A stretch of DNA of 64,000 nt from Bovifimicola ammoniilytica (GTDB taxonomy: Bacteria; Bacillota; Clostridia; Lachnospirales; Lachnospiraceae): contig NZ_JAOQJN010000004.1 in NCBI RefSeq assembly GCF_025567085.1, positions 1-64,000 on the forward strand, in the 5' to 3' direction. Every line of letters starts with the position of its first letter. Position 1 is the first letter of the stretch. The position numbers and the translations under genes are program-made. The notes beneath the pieces were generated by a model. It ran no database searches. It had not been told where the DNA came from and saw nothing but the letters and a program-made list of their open reading frames with translations. This document shows, piece after piece, positions 51,778 through 59,049 of this stretch.

Positions 51778-52965
51778 ATGACAACAAAGGAATATATAGA
51801 AGAAGCAGAAGGTTCATTACTTCATACATATAACAGATACCAGATTGTATTAGAAAAAGGAGATGGAGCATATCTCTATGATACAGATGGTAAGAAATAT
51901 CTTGATTTTGCTGCAGGAATTGCAGTATTTGCATTTGGTTACAATAATAAAGAATATAATGATGCATTAAAAGCACAGATTGATAAGATAATACATACAT
52001 CTAACTTATATTACAATGTTCCGGCATCAATTGCAGCTAAGAGACTTACAAATTTAGCAGGAATGGACAGAGTATTCTTTACAAATAGTGGAACAGAAGC
52101 TATCGAAGGTGCCATTAAGACAGCCAGAAAATATGCATATAATAAAGATGGTAAGAATGACCATGAGATAATTGCAATGAATCATTCATTCCATGGAAGA
52201 AGTATGGGAGCATTATCAGTTACAGGTAATGTCAAATATCAGGAGGCATTCAAGCCATTAATCGGTGGAGTTAAATTTGCAGATTATAATGATTTAGAAA
52301 GTGTAAAAGCATTAGTTACAGATAAGACCTGTGCGATTATTCTTGAGCCTGTACAGGGCGAGGGAGGAATTTATCCTGCAACAGAAGAATTTATTAAAGG
52401 TGTAAGAGAAATCTGTGATAAAAATGATATTTTACTTATATTTGATGAGATTCAGTGTGGTATGGGAAGAACAGGAAAGATGTTTGCACATGAATATTAT
52501 GGAGTAAAACCTGATATACTTACACTTGCTAAGGCATTAGGTTGTGGAATACCTGTAGGTGCATTCCTTACTAATGAAAAAGCGGCTGTTTTAGTTCCGG
52601 GAGACCATGGAACAACATATGGCGGTAATCCACTTGCTACTGCAGCAATCAATAAAGTATTAGATTTATTTGAAGAAACAGATGTTTTAGAAAATGTCTG
52701 CGAAGTAGGTAAATATTTAGAAAGTAAATTAGATGAAGTCTGTGATAAATTTGCTTGTGCCAAGGAACATCGTGGCAAAGGACTTATGCAGGGACTCGTT
52801 CTTGATGTACCAGTAGGCGAAGTAATTAATAAAGCTATGGATAGGGGACTTTTAGTTATAAGTGCAGGAGGTAATGTTCTTAGAATGGTACCACCACTTA
52901 TTATTACAAAAGAAAATGTTGATGAAATGATAAATATTTTAACAGAGGTATTAAGCACATTTTAA
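51778..52965 (+). CDS. argD: acetylornithine aminotransferase
   Basis: A 395-residue PLP enzyme of fold type I. FTNSGTEAIEGAIKTARKY binds phosphate, LIFDEIQCGMGRTG contacts the cofactor, and the Schiff-base lysine lies in TLAKALGCGIPVGA. GAGGATATT precedes the ATG, 21 bases after argB. The stop codon lies within an 11-bp tandem repeat. Fourth gene of the arginine operon. Confidence 0.96.
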   Translation: MTTKEYIEEAEGSLLHTYNRYQIVLEKGDGAYLYDTDGKKYLDFAAGIAVFAFGYNNKEYNDALKAQIDKIIHTSNLYYNVPASIAAKRLTNLAGMDRVFFTNSGTEAIEGAIKTARKYAYNKDGKNDHEIIAMNHSFHGRSMGALSVTGNVKYQEAFKPLIGGVKFADYNDLESVKALVTDKTCAIILEPVQGEGGIYPATEEFIKGVREICDKNDILLIFDEIQCGMGRTGKMFAHEYYGVKPDILTLAKALGCGIPVGAFLTNEKAAVLVPGDHGTTYGGNPLATAAINKVLDLFEETDVLENVCEVGKYLESKLDEVCDKFACAKEHRGKGLMQGLVLDVPVGEVINKAMDRGLLVISAGGNVLRMVPPLIITKENVDEMINILTEVLSTF

Positions 52966-53000
52966 GTATATTTTAAGTACATTTTAAGCACATATTAAGG
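52951..53000. repeat. 11-bp tandem repeats across the argD stop codon
   Basis: Four 11-bp units (TTAAGCACATT, TTAAGTATATT, TTAAGTACATT, TTAAGCACATA) plus a partial fifth. The argD stop TAA (52963-52965) lies in the second unit. Every unit carries TAA in one frame, so copy change would not extend ArgD. Confidence 0.85.
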
Positions 53001-53013
53001 CAGATGATTTGTA

Positions 53014-54282
53014 ATGTTTAACAGATTTAAAGAAAATAAAAAAGTAATACTTGAGAGACTTACAGAGATAATCGCAATGGTTATCTCTGTAAGTATTATT
53101 ATTTTAGTGGCAGATAACAGTGAGACATTTAATCGCGGTGAGAAAGAGACAGAAGATGATGGACTTACATTATGGTATAATGACCAGAGATATGATGATT
53201 ATTTCACTAGTCTTGCTACAGATTATGAAAAAGTTAAAGGCATTAAGGTAAATGTGAAATATATGTCGGATATTGATTATTTAGAAAATATAAATAAGGC
53301 AAATAAACAGACAGATGATACACTCGGAAGAGCACCTGACATATATCTTTTAGATTCTGATGAATTAGAAGCAGCTTACGGATATGGACTAGCTAAAGAG
53401 AATGATAATTCTTCTTATAATTTAGAGAATTATTCGCCTGCAGCCATTAATGCAATAACTTATAAAGGAAAGAAAGTTGCTTATCCGCTTACATTTGATA
53501 CAGAATTTATGATATATAATGATGCATATTTTAAGTCTGTACCAGTTAATTTTCAGGCCATAATTAATTATTCTAAGAATTTTAAATTCAGTGAAAATAA
53601 AGATGTAAAATACATTATGTACTGGAATGTTGAAGATATCTACCATAATTATGGCTTCGTTGGGAAATATATGAATATAGGTGGCGAATCAGGAGATGAT
53701 AAAACTAAGATAAATGTTAATACAGATGAAGTTAAGAATGCATTTAACTTCTACACAGAGTTATCGAAAGATTTTGGTATAAATATAAGTGATGATTTTA
53801 GTGGATTAGCTAAAGCATTTATGAATGGCGAAATAATAGCTTCAATTGTTACTATGGATGAATATAATGAATTAAAGGAATTAGATAATCCTAAGAAAAT
53901 ATCCTATAATATATGTGGTCTGCCTGACTTAAATGACGAATCAGGAACAAAACCACTGTCGCGTACAGAGACTTTAGTCGTTAATTATATGTCAGATAAA
54001 GATAAGGAAGCTGAAGAATTAGCTAAATATGCAACCTATGACAGAACCGACTTAATCTATTCGCAGACAGGCCTGTTTTCAACAAAACATACAGACTATG
54101 CAAATGCTGATTATGCAGTTATACAGGAACAATACGATAATTCCTGTATATTACCTAAGATGCTTGTTACGGGAGATTACTTCGCACAGGTACAATCAGT
54201 ATTAAATAAAGCATGGAATGGCGCAAAAGTTGAAGATAATCTAAACACAATGTATGAAACCTATAAAACCCGTTTACAATAA
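53014..54282 (+). CDS. membrane-anchored extracellular solute-binding protein
   Basis: A 422-residue family-1-type substrate-binding protein. Instead of a lipobox it has an N-terminal helix (about 17-34, IAMVISVSIIILVA). The binding domain shows TLWYNDQRYDDYF, GRAPDIYLLD, YPLTFDTEFMIYN and the C-terminal lobe. No ABC permease or ATPase gene is adjacent, so it is an orphan; it may work with a distant importer or as a sensor. Ribosome site weak (AAGG, far upstream). Confidence 0.82.
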   Translation: MFNRFKENKKVILERLTEIIAMVISVSIIILVADNSETFNRGEKETEDDGLTLWYNDQRYDDYFTSLATDYEKVKGIKVNVKYMSDIDYLENINKANKQTDDTLGRAPDIYLLDSDELEAAYGYGLAKENDNSSYNLENYSPAAINAITYKGKKVAYPLTFDTEFMIYNDAYFKSVPVNFQAIINYSKNFKFSENKDVKYIMYWNVEDIYHNYGFVGKYMNIGGESGDDKTKINVNTDEVKNAFNFYTELSKDFGINISDDFSGLAKAFMNGEIIASIVTMDEYNELKELDNPKKISYNICGLPDLNDESGTKPLSRTETLVVNYMSDKDKEAEELAKYATYDRTDLIYSQTGLFSTKHTDYANADYAVIQEQYDNSCILPKMLVTGDYFAQVQSVLNKAWNGAKVEDNLNTMYETYKTRLQ

Positions 54283-54320
54283 TACCATATAGACAATGTC
54301 TGGGTATTTGCGGAAACTTT

Positions 54321-54453
54321 AGTTACAGGGTATATATTTTAGCGCCTTGCGACTTTAGGCGAACAATTTATGATTATTTGTACGATGAAGGCGAACAAAT
54401 AATCATAAATTGTCCGACTAATGGAGTGAAAGCAAAATATATACCCTGTAACT
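54321..54453. repeat. nested perfect inverted-repeat element
   Basis: The outer arms GTTACAGGGTATATATTTT (54322-54340) and AAAATATATACCCTGTAAC (54434-54452) are perfect and extend one more pair at 54321/54453. Inside lie CGCCT/AGGCG (54343-54347/54357-54361) and a second perfect 19-bp hairpin, ACAATTTATGATTATTTGT (54363-54381) with its complement (54395-54413). The word AGGCGAACAA occurs twice, before each arm of that inner hairpin. As RNA or single-stranded DNA it would form a closed multi-branch structure. Confidence 0.85.
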
Positions 54454-54500
54454 TTTATTTTGCAAATGTGCAGATAATTGAGCATATGGAGGTTGTAAAG

Positions 54501-54929
54501 ATGGGATATATAATTGCGTTGATATCGGGTGCATTAATGAGCGTTCAGGGTGTATTTAATACTGGAGTTACAAAGAATACCAGTATGTGGGTCTGTAACT
54601 GTTTTGTGCAGTTTACGGCTCTTTTAGCAGGTCTTGTTGTGTGGTTTTTTGCCGACCGAAGCAGTTTTATGGGAATAACAAAAGTTAGTCCCAAATATAT
54701 GCTGTTAGGTGGAATAATAGGAACAGCAATTACTTATACGGTTGTAAAAAGTATGGCTTCCTTAGGTCCTGCTAAATCTGTTATGGTTATCGTAGTATCA
54801 CAGGTGGTTGTTGCGTATGTTATAGAATTACTTGGAATGTTCGGGGTTGAGAAAGCAGATTTCGAGATGAAAAAGGTAATTGGTGTGTTGCTTGCAATAG
54901 CTGGTATCATCTTATTTAAGTGGGAATGA
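54501..54929 (+). CDS. small DMT-superfamily transporter (YdcZ/DUF606-like)
   Basis: A 142-residue protein with four membrane helices; MGYIIALISGALMSVQGVFNTGV is typical of the single-repeat YdcZ group of drug/metabolite transporters, which work as dimers. ATG at 54501 has GGAGG 8 bases upstream; the frame extends further upstream through the nested hairpin element but that part is not plausible protein. Substrate unknown. Confidence 0.85.
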   Translation: MGYIIALISGALMSVQGVFNTGVTKNTSMWVCNCFVQFTALLAGLVVWFFADRSSFMGITKVSPKYMLLGGIIGTAITYTVVKSMASLGPAKSVMVIVVSQVVVAYVIELLGMFGVEKADFEMKKVIGVLLAIAGIILFKWE

Positions 54930-54949
54930 AAAAATATATTAAAAACAGG

Positions 54950-54978
54950 TTGTAAAACTTAAAAATTTTATGTAGAAT
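54950..54978 (+). promoter_or_regulatory. promoter upstream of comEA
   Basis: TTGTAA (54950-54955), 17 bases, TAGAAT (54973-54978). It is the best fit in the gap before the comEA-like gene, about 115 bases from its start. Confidence 0.5.
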
Positions 54979-55093
54979 AAATATGACATTCTATAATCTC
55001 TCTGAAATATTAAAATGAATTGGTATTTAGATTAGTATTTAGTTATTTAATATAATATTAAACCTAATATTTAATAGAAGAGGAGAGATTTTT

Positions 55094-55795
55094 ATGAACA
55101 GATTTTTAGATAAAAAAGTAAATAAGTTAATGTTAATGATTATATGTCTGGTAATGTTATCAGGCTGTAATGGCAGGAATAATGTAAAAGTCTATAGTGA
55201 TAAGGCAGATACAATTTCAGAAGACGATACATTTTCGGAGAGTGATTCAAAGAAATCTTCAGAGAAACAGGAAAGTGAATCATTAGCTGAGTCAGTACAG
55301 AATAAAGAAGTATATGTCCAGCTTTGTGGTGCAGTAAAAGCACCGGGTGTATATAAGATTTCAAGTGTATGCAGAGTATTTGAGGCAATAGAGTTAGCCG
55401 GAGGAGCTACCGAAGAAGCAGATATTGATTCGGTTAATCTTGCGAGACCTGTTGTGGATGAGATGAAGATTTATGTTCCGACAAAGGAAGAAGTTGAAAA
55501 TAGTAATGGCGATTATTTCTGGGAATATAATGATAAAACATTTGAAAATGAAGCTTTTTATAATGAAAATTTTTCTGATGGAGATACTTATATAAAAGAT
55601 GATGGACTTATTAACATTAATGAAGCAACAAAAGAAAAGCTTATGGAATTGCCTGGAATAGGTGAGGCAAAAGCAGAGGCTATAATTAATTACAGAGAAG
55701 AAAATGGTGGATTTAATGATATTTCAGACATAATGAATATAAGTGGAATTAAAGAAGCCGCATTTGATAAGATAAAAGATTTAATTAAGATATAA
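55094..55795 (+). CDS. comEA: ComEA-like DNA-binding lipoprotein
   Basis: A 233-residue protein. The signal peptide ends with lipobox MLSGC (Cys25), so it is a lipoprotein rather than the usual membrane-helix-anchored ComEA. An SLBB domain (about 73-130, EVYVQLCGAVKAPGVYKI) and two helix-hairpin-helix motifs at the C-terminus (LININEATKEKLMELPGIG, then DIMNISGIKEAAFDKI) bind DNA. With comEC downstream it suggests DNA uptake. GAGGAG precedes the ATG. Confidence 0.9.
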   Translation: MNRFLDKKVNKLMLMIICLVMLSGCNGRNNVKVYSDKADTISEDDTFSESDSKKSSEKQESESLAESVQNKEVYVQLCGAVKAPGVYKISSVCRVFEAIELAGGATEEADIDSVNLARPVVDEMKIYVPTKEEVENSNGDYFWEYNDKTFENEAFYNENFSDGDTYIKDDGLININEATKEKLMELPGIGEAKAEAIINYREENGGFNDISDIMNISGIKEAAFDKIKDLIKI

Positions 55796-55879
55796 AAGAT
55801 ATAGACAGTCAAAATATTATTGAAAGGTAGCCAGGGATTGACTGTGAAGAAAGGGCATATATACATAGGTGATGTGAAA

Positions 55880-56569
55880 ATGGGAAACAGAATATTAGTT
55901 GTAGATGATGAAAAGCTAATTGTTAAAGGAATTAAATTCAGTTTAGAACAGGATGGAATGGAAGTTGACTGTGCATATGATGGAGAAGAGGCAGTTAACT
56001 TAGCTAAACAGGTAGAATATGATATCGTTTTGTTAGATGTTATGCTTCCGGTATATGACGGTTTTGAAGTTCTTAGCAGAATAAGGGAATTTAGTTCTAT
56101 GCCTGTAATTATGCTCACAGCCAAAGGTGATGATATGGATAAAATTCTTGGACTTGAATATGGTGCAGATGATTATATTACCAAACCATTTAATATATTA
56201 GAAGTCAAGGCAAGAATTAAAGCCATAATGAGAAGAAGTAAGAAAGAGGAAACTAACAGCAGACCTAATAAGTTGGTTGTTAAAGGTGATCTTAAGTTAG
56301 ATGTTGAGGGCAGAAATGTTAAAATAGGTGATAAAGAGATAAATCTTACAGCTAAAGAATTTGATTTATTAGAATTATTACTTACTAACCCTAATAAAGT
56401 ATATAGCCGTGAGAAACTTTTAAGTATCGTGTGGGGATATGAGTATCCAGGCGATGTCCGTACAGTTGATGTTCATATCAGACGTCTTAGGGAAAAGATT
56501 GAGAGTAATCCTAGTGAACCTAAATATGTATTTACAAAATGGGGTGTCGGTTATTTCTTTAAAGAATAA
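55880..56569 (+). CDS. OmpR/PhoB-family response regulator
   Basis: A 229-residue regulator. The receiver domain has DDEK near the start, the phospho-acceptor Asp53 (IVLLDVMLP) and the switch Lys in YITKPF. The C-terminal winged helix has AKEFDLLELLL and RTVDVHIRRLREKIE. It is followed 15 bases later by its histidine kinase. ATG at 55880 follows AGGTG; an earlier start at 55820 lacks conservation. Confidence 0.93.
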   Translation: MGNRILVVDDEKLIVKGIKFSLEQDGMEVDCAYDGEEAVNLAKQVEYDIVLLDVMLPVYDGFEVLSRIREFSSMPVIMLTAKGDDMDKILGLEYGADDYITKPFNILEVKARIKAIMRRSKKEETNSRPNKLVVKGDLKLDVEGRNVKIGDKEINLTAKEFDLLELLLTNPNKVYSREKLLSIVWGYEYPGDVRTVDVHIRRLREKIESNPSEPKYVFTKWGVGYFFKE

Positions 56570-56584
56570 CATTAAGGAGCCTGT

Positions 56585-58066
56585 ATGCTAAATAAGATTA
56601 AAGACCACAGATTTCACCGAAACTTAAAAAGATATATCGGCTTAACCAGAAAAGTGTTTAGAAGTATGAAGTTTCGAATCTTTATCATACTTTTGCTGAT
56701 AGGAATTGTTCCTATAATAATTTTTCAGGGCGTTGTAAGAATACCTATTGAAAATGCAATGGTTGATATGAAGATGGACAGACTTTTGAGCCAGTGCAAT
56801 ATATTGAAGAATCATATAATAAGCGAAAATTATATGGAGATTAAAGAATCGCCTGCAATTGATGCGGAATTGTCGCAGCTATCGGCTATGTATGATGGTC
56901 GTATTATGCTGATAGACAATAACTTTATGATTATAAAAGATACATATGTGATGGATGAAGATAAAACAACTGTATCTGAAGAGATTATTAAATGTTATAA
57001 AGGCAAGAATGTTTCGTATTATGATTCTAAGAAACAGTATATTAAGTTTATTTCATCTATTTCAAAGGATAATAATAATATATCAGGAATAATGTATGTA
57101 ACATTTTCAACGAAAGATGTTGAGTATGCTATAGATAAAATAGCCGAGAAAATGTATATTATTCAGACGATTTTAGCACTTGTAGTGGTTATATTTGCAT
57201 TTTTCTGGCCAAAAAAATTAGTAAAACCATTCGATGAAATTGGTAATTCTTTCGAGAAAGTGTCATTTGGATATTTTGATAATGAATTATCATTAAGTGG
57301 ATATACCGAAACAGAGAAACTTGCACAAGCATTTAATAGTATGCTTGGACGAATGAAGAAAATTGATGATTCGAGACAGGAATTCGTGTCAAATGTGTCG
57401 CATGAATTAAAGACACCTATTACATCTATAAAGGTTTTAGCTGATTCATTGATGATGCAGGACGATGTACCAAATGAAATATATAAGGAATTCTTTGGCG
57501 ACATAGTCAATGAAATTGACAGAGAGAATGAAATTATAACAGATTTACTTACACTTGTAAGGCTAGATAAGAAGAATGCTAGCTTAAATATTTCACAAGT
57601 AAATATAAATGAGTTAGTTGAAATGATTCTTAAAAGATTAAAACCTATCGCTGCTAAGAATAATATTGAACTCGTATTAGAGAGCTTCAGACCGATTCTT
57701 GCAGAAGTCGATGAAGTTAAGATGACAAGTGCAATATCTAATCTTGTGGAAAATGCAATCAAATACAATGTAATGGATGGCTGGGTAAGGGTTACCCTTA
57801 ATGCCGATCATAAATATTTCTTTATTAAAGTGGCTGATTCGGGAATAGGTATTCCAGATGAATCACAGGAAATGGTATTTGAGCGTTTCTACAGGGTAGA
57901 CAAGACAAGGGCAAGAAAGACGGGAGGCACAGGTTTAGGACTTGCAATTACTAAGAATATTATTATGCTTCATAATGGAGCAATCAAGGTATACAGTAAA
58001 GAGGGTGAAGGAACAACCTTTACTGTAAGAATACCTCTTAATTATGTGAATGAGGAAAACAGATAG
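56585..58066 (+). CDS. membrane sensor histidine kinase
   Basis: A 493-residue kinase. TM1 (about 31-48) and TM2 (about 190-208) flank a 140-residue extracellular sensor. HAMP follows, then HisKA with phospho-acceptor His273 (SHELKTPITS), and an HATPase domain with NLVENAIKYN, DSGIGIPD and GTGLGLAIT. AAGGAG precedes the ATG by 6 bases. It pairs with the upstream regulator. Architecture resembles WalK or MtrB, without a PAS domain. Confidence 0.93.
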   Translation: MLNKIKDHRFHRNLKRYIGLTRKVFRSMKFRIFIILLLIGIVPIIIFQGVVRIPIENAMVDMKMDRLLSQCNILKNHIISENYMEIKESPAIDAELSQLSAMYDGRIMLIDNNFMIIKDTYVMDEDKTTVSEEIIKCYKGKNVSYYDSKKQYIKFISSISKDNNNISGIMYVTFSTKDVEYAIDKIAEKMYIIQTILALVVVIFAFFWPKKLVKPFDEIGNSFEKVSFGYFDNELSLSGYTETEKLAQAFNSMLGRMKKIDDSRQEFVSNVSHELKTPITSIKVLADSLMMQDDVPNEIYKEFFGDIVNEIDRENEIITDLLTLVRLDKKNASLNISQVNINELVEMILKRLKPIAAKNNIELVLESFRPILAEVDEVKMTSAISNLVENAIKYNVMDGWVRVTLNADHKYFFIKVADSGIGIPDESQEMVFERFYRVDKTRARKTGGTGLGLAITKNIIMLHNGAIKVYSKEGEGTTFTVRIPLNYVNEENR

Positions 58067-58080
58067 GAATGATTTAGAAT

Positions 58081-59016
58081 ATGAAACACAGATTAAAATT
58101 AAAAAGAGTAGTTCTCTTAGAATTGATACTAATTATGATTATCTGTATGTTTTCGGGCTGTTCAAAGAGCAGTAAACTCAAAAAAAACGGAGAAATATAT
58201 CTGTATTATACTAATAAAGACAGAACAAAGTTGATTTCTAAGACCTATAATCCAGAAGGTGATGATACAATAGCACAGATAGAGGAAGTCTTAAATCAGA
58301 TGAATACGTCGGCGAAAAAGAAGAACTGCATTACAGCGAAGCCTGAAAGCGTAGAGATATCAGGATATACATTATATGATAAGACAGTTAATATTGATTT
58401 TAGTTCATCATATTACGAGATGAGCAAGGTTACAGAATTATTATGTCGTTCAGCCATTGTACTTAGTATTACACAGATAAAAGGTGTTGATTATGTAATA
58501 TTTACGGTAAATAGCCAGCCACTTGTACTAGATGGCAATAATGAAATAGGAAGTATGAAAGCTGAGGATTTTGTGGCAGGAGAAGAATCAAATATTAATT
58601 CGTTTCAGAATCTTAATATTGTAGTATATTATGCAGATAAAGATGGAAAAAATCTTGTGCCTGAGGAATATTCAGGTGTATATGATGCAAATACTTCAGT
58701 TGAGAAGCTGATACTTGATAAGCTTATTAGCGGACCAGAATTAAGCCAATATCAGAGAACGATACCATCTAATGTTAAGTTACTTAGTGTTATGACAAAA
58801 GATGGAATATGTTATGTGAATTTTGATGATTCATTTATGACGGAGAGTACAGATGTGTCACCGGAATTAGAGATTTATTCAATAGTCAATTCTCTATGTG
58901 AATTAAGCTATATTAATAAAGTTCAGATAAGTATTAATGGTGAAACAAATGTTAAATTTAAAGATTCAATATCGTTAGAATATACATTTACAAGGAATTT
59001 AGATATTGTAAAATAG
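58081..59016 (+). CDS. lipoprotein with two GerMN domains
   Basis: A 311-residue lipoprotein (lipobox FSGC near residue 27) with two GerMN repeats: about 37-150 (GEIYLYYTNKDRTKL, KTVNIDFSSSYY) and about 175-300 (LNIVVYYADKDGKNL, GICYVNFDDSF). It follows the kinase gene by 14 bases. In actinobacteria the two-component pair MtrAB is linked to the GerMN lipoprotein LpqB, which modulates MtrB; the same order here suggests a similar modulator. The ribosome site is weak, which hints at translational coupling. Confidence 0.88.
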   Translation: MKHRLKLKRVVLLELILIMIICMFSGCSKSSKLKKNGEIYLYYTNKDRTKLISKTYNPEGDDTIAQIEEVLNQMNTSAKKKNCITAKPESVEISGYTLYDKTVNIDFSSSYYEMSKVTELLCRSAIVLSITQIKGVDYVIFTVNSQPLVLDGNNEIGSMKAEDFVAGEESNINSFQNLNIVVYYADKDGKNLVPEEYSGVYDANTSVEKLILDKLISGPELSQYQRTIPSNVKLLSVMTKDGICYVNFDDSFMTESTDVSPELEIYSIVNSLCELSYINKVQISINGETNVKFKDSISLEYTFTRNLDIVK

Positions 59017-59049
59017 AGGTGAGATAAGATAAAACGGCCACTTGTTATA

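Noticed and set aside
54378..54500. 41-codon N-terminal extension of the small DMT transporter
   Set aside because: It translates part of the nested inverted repeat; GGAGG lies 8 bases before ATG 54501, where the first membrane helix begins.
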